A stretch of DNA of 64,000 nucleotides from an uncultured Lachnospiraceae bacterium (GCA_910585545.1 CAJUFN010000002.1:122428-186427), one strand, 5' to 3'. Positions 23,831 through 32,545 are shown, counted from the first letter of the stretch. A program made the numbers and translations. The notes: generated from the sequence alone by a model not told the origin.

Positions 23831-25609
23831 CTATTTGCTGTCCATTTTATACCGTTTACCTTCATTTTGCAATAACGTTTCTAATCTTATTGTCCATGCC
23901 CGATGATCCAGCGCATTTCGGTTTTTATAATCAAACAACACATAGAACGGCTTTTCTTCTAACAAAATAAATTTTTCAATATGTGTCATCTTACGCATCT
24001 GGCGCTTATCATACCCATCGTATGTTTTGAGATACTTTCGTTCTTCCTCTTCCGTCCGGTAAAACTCCTGTAACGCTTCTTTTTCTGCTCTGTTTTCTTT
24101 CGCAAATGCCGGACGGTTTTTTGCATTTTCCCTCAGATAAAAATCATAAGTCAGAAGCTCCCGATATTTTTCGACATGTTTTGCATCCCACGCCTGTTCC
24201 CTACACTGCCCTTCCAAATATTGTTTGATAAAATCAAGTAAAATCTCATATCTGACTGCCCTTCCGTGACTTACCGATAACAATCCATTCTTTTCATAAT
24301 ATCCTGCCAGCTTTTCATACAGCGCAAACGGTGAATCAAATACTTCGCCAAGTGCCGCTATCGTATGTGTAAACTGCCGGCTATTGTAATACACTTCCAC
24401 CATCTCTTCTATCTGTTTCAAGCGTATGATATCGTCATAAGAGAGCCACTTCGTTCTTAGCACTTCATACGGCGGCGTTGACTGATACAAAAGCCCATAC
24501 GCCTCCTTTTGCTCTTCCATATAAGAGCCTTTCAGCACCTTTAAGAAGCCAAGCTGCAGCTGCTCCGGTTCTAATTTATATACATCATCAAATGACTTCC
24601 CAAAACTTTTGTAATCCTCATGCGGAAGCCCCGCAATCAAATCCAGATGCTGATGTACATTTTCGCTCTCATTGACTCTTCTCACCGCATCTGATACTTT
24701 CTCAAATCTCATCGTCCGTTTGATTTCCCGTATCGTATCCGGATTGGTAGACTGCACCCCAATCTCCAGCTGTGCAAGCCCCGGACGCATCTCTCCAAGC
24801 AGTTCAAGTTCTTCTTCATCCAAAATATCTGCCGACACCTCAAAATGAAAATTCGTCACGCCGTTATCGTGCTCTAAAATATATCTCCAAATCTCTTTTG
24901 CATGTTCATGCTTACAGTTAAACGTCCGATCCACAAATTTCACTTGCGGCACTTTCTTATCCAAAAAGAACTGCAGCTCTCGTTTCACAAGCTCCATATC
25001 CCGAAATCTAAGACTCTTATCCACCGAAGAAAGACAATAGCTGCAAGAAAACGGACATCCCCTGCTCGATTCATAATAAATGATCTTATGTTCAAATTTC
25101 TCCATGTCTTCATAGACGAACGGAACAAGACTCAAATCCATCACAGGGCGCCATGGATTCTCCACAATGTTCCCTGCTTCATCACGGAAAGTAATTCCCG
25201 AAATATCCGCCAGAGTTTTAGGCACCCCCTTATAATGCCTTACCAGTTCAAGGAACGTCTCTTCACCTTCACCTTTCATCACTCCCGTGACCTCGGGCAG
25301 CTCTTCTAATACACGCTTACTGTCATAAGACACCTCCGGACCCCCAAGCCATATAATAAGCTGGGGCATGATCTTCTTTATCTCATGCACAATCTCTTGT
25401 ACATACATACGATTCCAGATATAACAAGAAAGACAAAGCATATCCGGCTTCTTCTTATACAGATCCATCAGGATATCATTCACCTGCTGATTAATTGTGT
25501 ACTCCGCAATCTGAATCTCTTCTTCCGCTCGGACATATGCTTTCAAGCTGTACACCGCCAGATTAGAATGAATATATTTCGCATTGATTGCTGCTAATAA
25601 AATACGCAT
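23831..25609 (-). CDS. B12-binding radical SAM protein (DUF4080 type)
   Basis: This 592-aa enzyme has an N-terminal cobalamin-binding-like domain (ILLAAINAKYIHSNLAVYSL, then MLCLSCYIWN and IIWLGGPEVSYD, residues ~1-130). The radical SAM core has the CxxxCxxC cluster in SSRGCPFSCSYC (Cys ~191/195/198) and KFVDRTFNCKHEHAKEIW. The C-terminal ~200 residues fit DUF4080. Its substrate is unknown; the family is linked to anaerobic modification reactions. The start follows GTGAGGAGACATT. It heads the run rSAM, 34-aa, PurM-like, lrp, aminotransferase, trmL. Confidence 0.88.
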   Translation of the reverse strand: MRILLAAINAKYIHSNLAVYSLKAYVRAEEEIQIAEYTINQQVNDILMDLYKKKPDMLCLSCYIWNRMYVQEIVHEIKKIMPQLIIWLGGPEVSYDSKRVLEELPEVTGVMKGEGEETFLELVRHYKGVPKTLADISGITFRDEAGNIVENPWRPVMDLSLVPFVYEDMEKFEHKIIYYESSRGCPFSCSYCLSSVDKSLRFRDMELVKRELQFFLDKKVPQVKFVDRTFNCKHEHAKEIWRYILEHDNGVTNFHFEVSADILDEEELELLGEMRPGLAQLEIGVQSTNPDTIREIKRTMRFEKVSDAVRRVNESENVHQHLDLIAGLPHEDYKSFGKSFDDVYKLEPEQLQLGFLKVLKGSYMEEQKEAYGLLYQSTPPYEVLRTKWLSYDDIIRLKQIEEMVEVYYNSRQFTHTIAALGEVFDSPFALYEKLAGYYEKNGLLSVSHGRAVRYEILLDFIKQYLEGQCREQAWDAKHVEKYRELLTYDFYLRENAKNRPAFAKENRAEKEALQEFYRTEEEERKYLKTYDGYDKRQMRKMTHIEKFILLEEKPFYVLFDYKNRNALDHRAWTIRLETLLQNEGKRYKMDSK

Positions 25610-25637
25610 AATGTCTCCTCACTTTTTTGATACCTTT

Positions 25638-25700
25638 TGTCAGGTTCTTATCCATTGCCCCGTCTCTATAATGCACAAAAGGAGCATATCAATCCTGACA
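25638..25700 (-). other. Structured leader of the radical SAM gene
   Basis: CCTGACA/TGTCAGG (7 bp) close a ~49-base loop upstream of the ATG at 25609. The 160-base gap also has a -10-like TATAAT near 25732. No known riboswitch core was recognised. Confidence 0.3.
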
Positions 25701-25769
25701 GCCCCTCTCATCTCATATCTCTATTATAATTCTTCTAATTCTATTTTCTTAATACAATTATATTTTCTT

Positions 25770-26037
25770 TTCTCGTGCGTTACATTTCGAACGAATTCCC
25801 CCAGACGTTACCTTGGCCGTTAACTCAGCCCAGGCACCCTTACGGCACCCGAGTGATTCTGCTTAGTGCTGCTGTGTTCCCACCCTGACACGGTTCACAG
25901 AGTCTCGTCGCGTAAGACCCAAACATCAACGCCACGTACCAAGGGCAGCTCCACAAGAAAACGCCCTCCATGTAACATCACCCCTACTATAGCGGATTGT
26001 AGGTTCAAGGTACCGCTAACACCCCGGCTGCACGAGA
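25770..26037 (-). ncRNA. ffs: Signal recognition particle RNA (long Gram-positive type)
   Basis: The minus strand reads GTGCAGCCGGGGTGTTAGCGG near its 5' end (Alu domain). Near the middle it has GTGTCAGGGTGGGAACACAGCAG, containing the GGAA tetraloop and the Ffh-binding AGCAGC side. The first and last nine bases are exact complements (TTCTCGTGC and GCACGAGAA), closing the ~268-nt molecule. This length fits the ~270-nt SRP RNA of Bacillus and clostridia. It guides Ffh to signal peptides. A strong promoter sits immediately upstream inside tadA, a neighbour pair also known in Bacillus. Confidence 0.95.
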
Positions 26038-26041
26038 ACTC

Positions 26042-26070
26042 ATTTTAACTCATTTTGGCTTAAATGTCAA
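26042..26070 (-). promoter_or_regulatory. Promoter of the SRP RNA, inside the tadA 3' end
   Basis: Minus strand: -35 TTGACA (26070-26065), 17-bp spacer, -10 TAAAAT (26047-26042). It predicts a transcript start near 26036, matching the RNA 5' end. Confidence 0.85.
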
Positions 26071-26566
26071 CGGTTCCTGCGTCCTTTTCTTTTTTCTTTT
26101 TTTCTTTCTTTTTCTCACGCAGCTCTTTAAAAAATTCTTTCAGCATCTGACTGCACACTTCTTCCAACACACCGACTTCCATCTCCACCTGATGGTTAAA
26201 CTCTTCCATCTGTAACAAGTTCAATATAGAACCTGCACATCCTGCCTTCGGATTCATACAGCCGATAACCACTTTATCAATTCTCGACTGCACGATCGCC
26301 CCCGAACACATCTGACAAGGCTCTAACGTCACATACATTGTACAGCCTTCCAGCCTCCAGTCATTGAGTTTCCGGCTCGCCTTGCGAATCGCCGAAAGCT
26401 CGGCATGGGCAAGCGTGTTCTTATCGATTGTCCGACGGTTATACCCTCTTGCTATGATCTTCCCTTCATATACAATCACGCACCCAATCGGCACCTCGCC
26501 AAGTGCATATGCTTTCCTGGCCTGTTTTATTGCTTCTTTCATGTACTTTTCATCCTGTGTATACAT
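26060..26566 (-). CDS. tadA: tRNA-specific adenosine deaminase TadA
   Basis: This enzyme makes inosine-34 in tRNA-Arg. The zinc site is complete: HAELSAI (His and catalytic Glu, residues ~58-60) and EPCQMCSGA (two Cys). The start at 26566 (MYTQDEKYM) has GGAG eight bases upstream; two upstream in-frame ATGs lack this. The C-terminus is an unusual run of Lys and Glu (~20 residues). The gene overlaps the SRP RNA promoter. Confidence 0.93.
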   Translation of the reverse strand: MYTQDEKYMKEAIKQARKAYALGEVPIGCVIVYEGKIIARGYNRRTIDKNTLAHAELSAIRKASRKLNDWRLEGCTMYVTLEPCQMCSGAIVQSRIDKVVIGCMNPKAGCAGSILNLLQMEEFNHQVEMEVGVLEEVCSQMLKEFFKELREKKKEKKKKEKDAGTVDI

Positions 26567-26585
26567 ATCTGTCTCCATACTTATT

Positions 26586-27500
26586 TTATACAATCTCAGT
26601 TCTCACGAACCTGCACCAATATCCAAAATTCTCATCTTCTTCCTGCGCTTCCTTTGCCCGTCTAAACATCGTAAAACCAAAAGCCCGTGCTGCCTGTTCT
26701 TCCTGCTTCGCATAAACGCCCGGAACTCCAAGAATTGTTTTTCCATCTTCCTTCGATAACGCCAGATAATGATAATTGCGATATCCATGCATCAAAAATG
26801 GATTATTTACTAATCTCCATTCACATCGCGGGAACCGTCCAATATCCTCTCTCGTAATCTTCTGCCACCCAATCTCCCCCATAGACTGCTCTTTCAGCTT
26901 CTGTTCTTCTTCCTCATCCTCTTGTTCTGCAGCAACGTTCTCCTCGTTTTCTATGACAAGATCCCCATCATCTTCTTCATCTTTTTCTACGGCAAGAGCC
27001 CCGTCGTCTCCTTCATCTTTTTCTATGGCAAGAGTCCCGCCATCTTCTTCCTTTTCAGCCGACTCTTCCGCCGGTACTTCTGCATCCACCTCGGGCTTTG
27101 CCGTTTCTTTAGGTTCTCTTCTTTGCCTGGCAGGAAAAATCTGCACACTGTCAAACGCAACCTGTTCCCAAAGGCCTATATAAGTCCTTCCCTCATCATC
27201 CTCAATTAAAATTCCCTTGATTTCCTGCGGCGTACTATATGTCTCTACAGAACTTTCATTCAATTCCAACTGTATGGAAAGGACTGGCATAGGTGCGCTC
27301 AATTCTTTCAGAAAAATCTTTCGTCCCTCTTCCTCTTCTTCAAAAAGCGCATATACCTTCAGCATCTTTGACGGTGTAATCCCCCTTAACTGCAAAATCA
27401 GCAGAAAGTTCCCTTCCTTTCCTGCTCTCCTGACAAATCCCGCATTTCGGATTCTCTTTCCTTCGTGATATGCATATACATAATTTACGGTTCGCTCCAT
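26586..27500 (-). CDS. Unknown Lachnospiraceae-type protein (DUF6128-like)
   Basis: The ATG at 27500 is used because AAAGG precedes it and the product then starts MERTVNYVYAYHEGKRIRNAGF, a conserved-looking beginning; the frame is open further upstream. The N-terminal ~140 residues are beta-rich. A central low-complexity acidic linker has repeated EKDEGDDGALAVEKDE-like units (~150-220). The C-terminal ~90 residues have WQKITREDIGRFPRCEWRLVNN and end FGYWCRFVRTE. I recall a Lachnospiraceae DUF with these ends, but this needs a search. Function unknown. Confidence 0.65.
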   Translation of the reverse strand: MERTVNYVYAYHEGKRIRNAGFVRRAGKEGNFLLILQLRGITPSKMLKVYALFEEEEEGRKIFLKELSAPMPVLSIQLELNESSVETYSTPQEIKGILIEDDEGRTYIGLWEQVAFDSVQIFPARQRREPKETAKPEVDAEVPAEESAEKEEDGGTLAIEKDEGDDGALAVEKDEEDDGDLVIENEENVAAEQEDEEEEQKLKEQSMGEIGWQKITREDIGRFPRCEWRLVNNPFLMHGYRNYHYLALSKEDGKTILGVPGVYAKQEEQAARAFGFTMFRRAKEAQEEDENFGYWCRFVRTEIV

Positions 27501-27605
27501 AACAACTGCCTTTCCCATAACCGCTTCTATCTGGCGGCTGTCTTTTATTTCTTGACAGCTTATGCACATCCACACACAAAAATACCAAAAGTTTTCCGCT
27601 AATCC

Positions 27606-29006
27606 TTATATCACCGCATTTAATTCCTGATATAATCTCTTAGCATAGCTATCTGTCATTCCACATATATAGTCTGTCACCAGCAAAAATCTAAGATACA
27701 GCTTTTCAGCTTCGCTTTTACCTTCTGCCTGATGATGGTATGCATTTTTATAATTATCAGACACAAGCGCTTCTAGGCGTTCCGCCCGTGAAGACATCTT
27801 TTTATCCGTATCATAATACAAAAATGCCTCGGCAAGATTATCCATAAGGAAATTAATGATTACGGACTCCGTCACCTCCATCTTAAAGATCTCCGGCGAA
27901 CAAAATACTTCTTCATACGCCAGCCTTCCAAGAACCTCCATGACCGTCTCGGCAAATGTTCCATGGAACAAGTCATACTTGTATTCTCCCTCCATGATCG
28001 CTTTATAATTCGACGTAAATCCATAAGTCGCACAATTGATCAATAAACCTTGCATACGGATAATCCAGTTTTTCACCGCATAAGTCTCCGGATCTTTCAC
28101 CTCGTGCTCCTTCCCATGCTCATACTGCCTCTGAAGCATCTCGCTCGGATGCGTCTCACCTTCCTTTCGGGGAATCGTCTGCAGCACCTCACACAGACGA
28201 TAATAAGATATAAATCCTTTTACAAATGCATCCTCGATATCTGCCGTCTTATACGCGATATCATCTGCCGCCTCCAGTATGTATGTCAAAGGATGCCGCC
28301 TTCCAAGCGTTCCTGTCTCCTTTGAGATTTCTTCAAACAAAACCTGGTCCGCATAATAATAGCCCATCTTTTTCTCTTTGATATCCCCGCTGCTCTGATT
28401 AATCCCAAGTGAAGATACCGGATATTTCACGATCGTATTCAGCAACGCATAAGTAAGATTCATCCCATATTCGTCTACCAGAAAATGAAGCTTACTTACC
28501 AACCGAAGTGCCTGTGCATTTCCTTCGAAATGATAAAAATCCTCCTTCATCCACGGGGTCAGCATCTCTTCCAACACTTGTCCGTTATAATGCATCTTTG
28601 GTATTCTTTTTTGAAACCATTCCCGGATTGCCGTTTCTCCAAAATGTCCAAACGGCGGGTTTCCAATATCATGGATCAAACCTGCACATTGCAGAATATG
28701 GCAAATATCTTCTTTCATCCGTAGTGTAAATCCCGGATCCAAATTGTATTTTAATATATTTTCCCCGATATTCTGTCCTAATGACTTGCCAAATGAAGAT
28801 ACTTCCAGCGAGTGCGTCAACCGCGTCCTGATAAAATCACTTTTGTCCAACGGAAATACCTGGGTCTTATCCTGCAGTCTTCGAAAAGATGCACTCCCTA
28901 TAATTCTATGATAATCTTTTTCAAATTCACTTCTCAAATCATTTGATTTATAAGGTGTTTTTCTTCCCCTCGATCGTTTTTCTGATAATAATTGCTGCCA
29001 TTCCAT
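27606..29006 (-). CDS. dgt: Deoxyguanosinetriphosphate triphosphohydrolase-like protein
   Basis: This 466-aa HD-domain enzyme splits dGTP (or other dNTPs) to the nucleoside and tripolyphosphate. It has RLQDKTQVFPLDKSDFIRTRLTHSLEV, the HD pair in LIHDIGNPPFGHFGE (residues ~111-125) and LEAADDIAYKTADIEDA (second Asp). The C-terminal dGTPase extension is present. The ATG at 29006 begins MEWQQLLSEKR. It lies next to a hairpin repeat element on its upstream side. Confidence 0.9.
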   Translation of the reverse strand: MEWQQLLSEKRSRGRKTPYKSNDLRSEFEKDYHRIIGSASFRRLQDKTQVFPLDKSDFIRTRLTHSLEVSSFGKSLGQNIGENILKYNLDPGFTLRMKEDICHILQCAGLIHDIGNPPFGHFGETAIREWFQKRIPKMHYNGQVLEEMLTPWMKEDFYHFEGNAQALRLVSKLHFLVDEYGMNLTYALLNTIVKYPVSSLGINQSSGDIKEKKMGYYYADQVLFEEISKETGTLGRRHPLTYILEAADDIAYKTADIEDAFVKGFISYYRLCEVLQTIPRKEGETHPSEMLQRQYEHGKEHEVKDPETYAVKNWIIRMQGLLINCATYGFTSNYKAIMEGEYKYDLFHGTFAETVMEVLGRLAYEEVFCSPEIFKMEVTESVIINFLMDNLAEAFLYYDTDKKMSSRAERLEALVSDNYKNAYHHQAEGKSEAEKLYLRFLLVTDYICGMTDSYAKRLYQELNAVI

Positions 29007-29028
29007 ACTATTTTATCCTTCCTCTTGT

Positions 29029-29226
29029 AGAACAAAGTGGGCAAGCCCACTTCAACTCCCCCATCCCCTCACTCATGAGGGGCTTGCGCACTTTGCGCGC
29101 CGAGCGTGGTCAGCTTTTGCTGACTGTTTCCGCTCACGCGAGTGCGTATCCTCCCGGAGGGTTTTATCTTATAGGAAAGGTTTTCACGCTTTAGCGTGAC
29201 AAGGTATTTCCTATAAGATAAAAATA
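29029..29226. repeat. Structured intergenic repeat, copy 1
   Basis: It begins AGAACAAAG, then has a GGGC/GCCC palindrome, a GCGC-rich block, GTGCGTATCC and GGAGGGTTTTAT. It ends in a 17-bp perfect hairpin (TTTTATCTTATAGGAAA at 29162-29178 and its complement at 29207-29223) that encloses a second small hairpin. The order of blocks matches the element at 49722-49857. No ORF is inside. Confidence 0.7.
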
Positions 29227-29246
29227 GATTGCGTCTTACCGCAATC
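29219..29246 (-). terminator. Terminator of the 105-aa gene
   Basis: GATTGCG/CGCAATC (29227-29233/29240-29246) form a 7-bp stem followed on the minus strand by TATTTTTATC. Confidence 0.7.
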
Positions 29247-29267
29247 CATTTTCATTTACATCAGATT

Positions 29268-29585
29268 CTAATCTAAATAAATCGGTGGTTTATAAGCGTT
29301 TCCAAGAAGTGCCTTCTTGCGTTCCTGATATCCTAAGAATGCCCACTCCGTCATATCTCTCCATTTGTGTTCCCCTCTGTCATATACTTGCACATATCCG
29401 ATCCTTTTTGGATGTATACGAACACTGTTGGTCTCATACTCCTTGCGTGTATATGGATTCATCTCTCCAACCGTCTCGGCCTCCATGGCTTCGTTAGCCG
29501 CTGCCTCTTCACATTCTGCCTGTTCCTCTATTACAACACTTTTATACGCCGGTACGCCTTGCTCCTTTTCTTTGTTTCCGCTCAT
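29268..29585 (-). CDS. Unknown 105-aa protein
   Basis: The ATG at 29585 (MSGNKEKEQG) is taken as start; the frame also opens with a GTG at 29615. The first half is acidic and disordered (EEQAECEEAAANEAMEAET). The second half looks folded and basic-aromatic: NPYTRKEYETNSVRIHPKRIGYVQVYDRGEHKWRDMTEWAFLGYQE. No family was recognised, but the compact C-terminal end looks conserved. It is followed by its own terminator. Confidence 0.55.
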   Translation of the reverse strand: MSGNKEKEQGVPAYKSVVIEEQAECEEAAANEAMEAETVGEMNPYTRKEYETNSVRIHPKRIGYVQVYDRGEHKWRDMTEWAFLGYQERKKALLGNAYKPPIYLD

Positions 29586-29686
29586 CTTGAAATTCCTGCC
29601 TTCCTTTTCTTCCACATATTCTTTCCGGCCGCTTCGCCTCTTCTTATCTCTTCACCGCACTCTACTCTTTTATCGCTTATATGTAC

Positions 29687-30547
29687 TTAATATGTCTCGC
29701 TTAAATATTCCTCCAAAGTTTGTCCTGATTCCATGATCTTCTTTGCATCTTCCTCGCCAACATAACGATAATGCCAAGCTTCATATATAATGCCAGTCTC
29801 ATCTTGTTTATCCGGTGGATAACGAAGAATAAATCCATACTTTTGGCAATTCGCCTGCAGCCACTTTGCCTCCGGAGTATCTGCCTGTCCTGCGTCCAGA
29901 TTGCTATATTGATTGGATATAATATCTACAGCAAGTCCCACACCATGCTCACTGGTTCCCGGAAGCTGTACTTCCTGTGATGTTTTATCATATGCTGTCC
30001 AATAGTTTTCTCCTTTATCGAGCCAGCTTTGTACCGTCTCGTTAAAAATCTGAGTCTGTCTTTCTACAGAACGATATCCGGAGCAAGGAATCGGATTCAC
30101 TCCTGCCTTTCGGGCATCTTGGAGCATCTTTTCCAAAGCGTCTTTGATCCTTACATCCACCTGTACATCCCCAACCGTTGCAAGTTCAGGAACATATCCA
30201 TCCTGCATCGGATGCGATGTATTGACAAGAACAAGATTCCATGGACGTTCATCCTCATGCTTTATCTGTTCTTCCCTCTTCGCTTCTTTTTTTGCTTCTT
30301 CCTTTTCGGCTTCCCAATCAGCCTTCACCTGCTCTGTTTCTTTCTTTGCCGCGGCAATCTTCTTCTTTGCTTCCTTTTCTGCTGCCGTCCGTCCGAATGT
30401 ATTCCCTAAAATAACTCCTGTAATAAGCAAAATCACAAGAATCCCCGTCAAAATTTTCTGTTTTCTGGGGATACTCTGAATCCCCCTTATTTTCTTGGCA
30501 ATGCGCCGTTTATATCTTCTCCATTTATTTCTATCCTTAATTTTCAT
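29687..30547 (-). CDS. D-Ala-D-Ala carboxypeptidase, VanY/M15B type
   Basis: This 286-aa protein is predicted to trim the terminal D-Ala of peptidoglycan outside the cell. A basic N-terminus and one membrane segment (ILTGILVILLITGVILGN, residues ~30-48) anchor it, followed by a charged coiled linker. The zinc/catalytic motifs are SGYRSVERQ, GTSEHGVGLAVDI (His and Asp) and YEAWHYRYVG (Glu and His). The start at 30547 has GAGG upstream; the earlier ATG at 30580 does not. A VanRS-like system is in the same window at 61193-63119, but is not adjacent. Confidence 0.88.
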   Translation of the reverse strand: MKIKDRNKWRRYKRRIAKKIRGIQSIPRKQKILTGILVILLITGVILGNTFGRTAAEKEAKKKIAAAKKETEQVKADWEAEKEEAKKEAKREEQIKHEDERPWNLVLVNTSHPMQDGYVPELATVGDVQVDVRIKDALEKMLQDARKAGVNPIPCSGYRSVERQTQIFNETVQSWLDKGENYWTAYDKTSQEVQLPGTSEHGVGLAVDIISNQYSNLDAGQADTPEAKWLQANCQKYGFILRYPPDKQDETGIIYEAWHYRYVGEEDAKKIMESGQTLEEYLSETY

Positions 30548-30629
30548 ATGTACCTCGTCTATCTTCTTTTCTTTCTTCATATATTTTCAAATTATATCAC
30601 AGACTTCCCCCAAATAAAAGATTTCCCTT

Positions 30630-31262
30630 CTAAAAACAAAATCTCTTCATCGTTTTTGAAAACTCGCATCTATCAGCGCACACCGCTGCTCTGGCTTCCC
30701 CATTTCCGACTCGATACTCCTGGAAATAATATTTTTTCCCAAAATCTTTCGGCTGCCTGGAAAGTTCCCATTTTTTTTCTATATCTTTCCTGTGAAATGC
30801 GAACGTCTTCATATCTAGCTGCATTCCCTTCCTGGTTGCTTTTAAAAAACTTTCCCGCAATACCCATATGCGATAGAACCGTTCCGATCGCTCCAATGCT
30901 TGTTTCCCATTAATCCAGTCGATCTCCTCCTCCGCAAAATATCTGTTTGCTATTTTGTCATGATATCTTCCTACCATCTCTACATCGCACCCGACCTCTG
31001 CTCCCTTCGTACCGCTATCATCTACAGAACACAAAACATATTTCCCCGAGTGTGACAAGTTAAAATTCGCCTGTTCATCCAAACTATAGTATTGCCTCAT
31101 TTTTTGCAGAAGCACCCATACCCCGATGCTTTGCGCCTTTTTCTCCCATACCGTGATTTTATCTGCCTTTTCCTTTCGAAAATCCGGGACCAGACAATAA
31201 TATCTTCGATAAGTTTCCGCCTCATATAGCGGCGTCACATCTGCAATCCAAGTCTTTATCAT
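30630..31262 (-). CDS. 4'-phosphopantetheinyl transferase (Sfp/AcpT family)
   Basis: This 210-aa enzyme moves phosphopantetheine from CoA to a carrier protein. It has NLSHSGKYVLCSVDD, the magnesium-binding GCDVEMVG (Asp/Glu) and FYRIWVLRESFLKATRKG (W-x3-E-S-x2-K), the three family motifs. It starts 1 base after the cis-prenyltransferase-like gene ends, so the two are co-transcribed. No polyketide or peptide synthetase gene is visible in the window, so its carrier is unknown. Confidence 0.88.
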   Translation of the reverse strand: MIKTWIADVTPLYEAETYRRYYCLVPDFRKEKADKITVWEKKAQSIGVWVLLQKMRQYYSLDEQANFNLSHSGKYVLCSVDDSGTKGAEVGCDVEMVGRYHDKIANRYFAEEEIDWINGKQALERSERFYRIWVLRESFLKATRKGMQLDMKTFAFHRKDIEKKWELSRQPKDFGKKYYFQEYRVGNGEARAAVCADRCEFSKTMKRFCF

Positions 31263-31263
31263 T

Positions 31264-31866
31264 TTACCCTCCTAAGGTCACATCCTGTTTATCATACCAC
31301 AACAATGCCTTATCAAAATCTTCTTCCTGATAATCCGGCCAACAACGCTCGACCACATAAAAATCAGAATATACACACTGTATTGGCAGCATTCCTGAAA
31401 GCCTTCTCATATTCCCCCACCGGATCACAAGATCCACCCTTGGAATTTCTTTTGAATGCATTCCTTTCAAATCCCAGTCCCATCCGTAGTTTACAAGAAA
31501 ATTCACTTTTATCTTTGGCTCTCCTATATCCTGCCGCTCTCTATAAGAAAGCAGATTCTCAGGAAAATTATCCGATTCCGAATCTCCAAGCACCAGAAGC
31601 GATACATCCCCTTGTTCCTCAATCATCTTCACCGCATCCACACATGCTTTTTGAAATGCTTCCTGCTGTACTTTCGGCCGTTTGCAGTTATCTTTCGTAA
31701 ATCCATAATACGTGATTTCACTGATTCCATATTCTATCGCCTTTTTTAACACTTTCAATCCCGGCTCCAAACCATGATCATATCCTTCCTGTTTCTTAAG
31801 TTTATGATTCACAGCCCACCTGCGATTTCCGTCTGGAATCACTGCTACATGTTTTGGTATCCTCAT
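31264..31866 (-). CDS. Short cis-prenyltransferase-like protein (UppS family, divergent)
   Basis: The start at 31866 has GGAGGGC upstream and yields MRIPKHVAVIPDGNRRWA, the family's catalytic first motif (Asp in DGNRRW). The protein is ~200 aa against ~230-250 for true UppS. The second motif is GFTKDNCKRP rather than the usual AFSTENWKRP. The C-terminal motif is VIRWGNMRRLSG, where UppS has RTGGEQRLSN, and the end has YSDFYVVERCWPDY. It is a divergent paralogue; the prenyl product is not predictable. A longer upstream frame runs into the tRNA-Lys att repeat and was rejected. Confidence 0.8.
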   Translation of the reverse strand: MRIPKHVAVIPDGNRRWAVNHKLKKQEGYDHGLEPGLKVLKKAIEYGISEITYYGFTKDNCKRPKVQQEAFQKACVDAVKMIEEQGDVSLLVLGDSESDNFPENLLSYRERQDIGEPKIKVNFLVNYGWDWDLKGMHSKEIPRVDLVIRWGNMRRLSGMLPIQCVYSDFYVVERCWPDYQEEDFDKALLWYDKQDVTLGG

Positions 31867-31942
31867 TTTTGCCCTCCCATACTGCGATGTTCTACCTATA
31901 GTGTAGCCAAAAAAATCACCATTATCCATTTTCATTTCTAAT

Positions 31943-32037
31943 ACAAAAAAATCACCATCCCCACGACCTTCAATGTCGCAAAAACAGTGACCTACTGCGC
32001 GATCAGGGGTTCGAACCCTGGACACCCTGATTAAGAG
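31943..32037. repeat. Left attachment repeat of the tRNA-Lys element
   Basis: This 95-bp copy of 35423-35517 has one mismatch (T at 31974 against C at 35454). It holds the 3' half of tRNA-Lys from the anticodon loop, plus the ~53 bp downstream including the tRNA terminator region. It is a tRNA fragment, not a full gene. Confidence 0.93.
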
Positions 32038-32151
32038 CTACATTGACAAGCATAGAATAACCTTGCTTAAGCATATTTGACACTACATTGTATTGAATAT
32101 GCTTGATTGACAATATAGTTTAAAAATCCTACACGCAAGTAGTTCTACTTT

Positions 32152-32385
32152 TTAATATGGTGGATTCTTTTTGATTCTATCTTTAATGTCTTCCACAATT
32201 TCATTCGGACTCATTGTACATATTTCGATTTTTCCATGCTCTTTTTCAAACTCTGTAATATGCTTTTCTAATATCATTTCCATTTCTTTCGAAACGCTCC
32301 GCTTGTGATATTTTGCTATGGTTTTGATTTTAATAATATTCTCGTCATTTGTTCTCATTCTTAAAACAGGTAAATTTGATGGCAT
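32152..32385 (-). CDS. Arc-like ribbon-helix-helix repressor
   Basis: This 77-aa protein has an N-terminal Arc-type fold: LPVLRMRTNDENIIKIKTIAKYHKRSVSKEMEMILEKHI (strand, helix, helix). It is divergent to the next gene across a region with two palindromic operators, so it probably represses the element's rightward genes, and perhaps itself. The start follows AGGAGGGAAGAAAT. Confidence 0.78.
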   Translation of the reverse strand: MPSNLPVLRMRTNDENIIKIKTIAKYHKRSVSKEMEMILEKHITEFEKEHGKIEICTMSPNEIVEDIKDRIKKNPPY

Positions 32386-32411
32386 ATTTCTTCCCTCCTG
32401 AAAATTTATGC

Positions 32412-32457
32412 TTTACAAGTGAGCTCACTTTGTGCTATACTACAGGTGAGCCCACTT
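32412..32457 (+). promoter_or_regulatory. Rightward promoter with two palindromic operators
   Basis: TTTACA (32412-32417), 18-bp spacer and TATACT (32436-32441) form a sigma-A promoter. AAGTGAGCTCACTT (32417-32430) in the spacer is a perfect palindrome. A near copy (32444-32457) lies 27 bp downstream, covering the likely start site. The Arc-like protein is the obvious candidate ligand. Confidence 0.75.
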
Positions 32458-32545
32458 CGTGTTTGTAATGGGTACACTCATTATATCATGATTTAAGTAA
32501 ATCGTAAATAAAAAAACCAGGTGTGTATTGAGAAGGAGCAACTTT

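Noticed and set aside
25610..25769. Known riboswitch before the radical SAM gene
   Set aside because: A 7-bp dyad is present, but no cobalamin or SAM riboswitch core was recognised.
31867..32025. N-terminal extension of the UppS-like gene
   Set aside because: The extension runs into the tRNA-Lys att repeat, has no family residues, and the start at 31866 has a good ribosome site.
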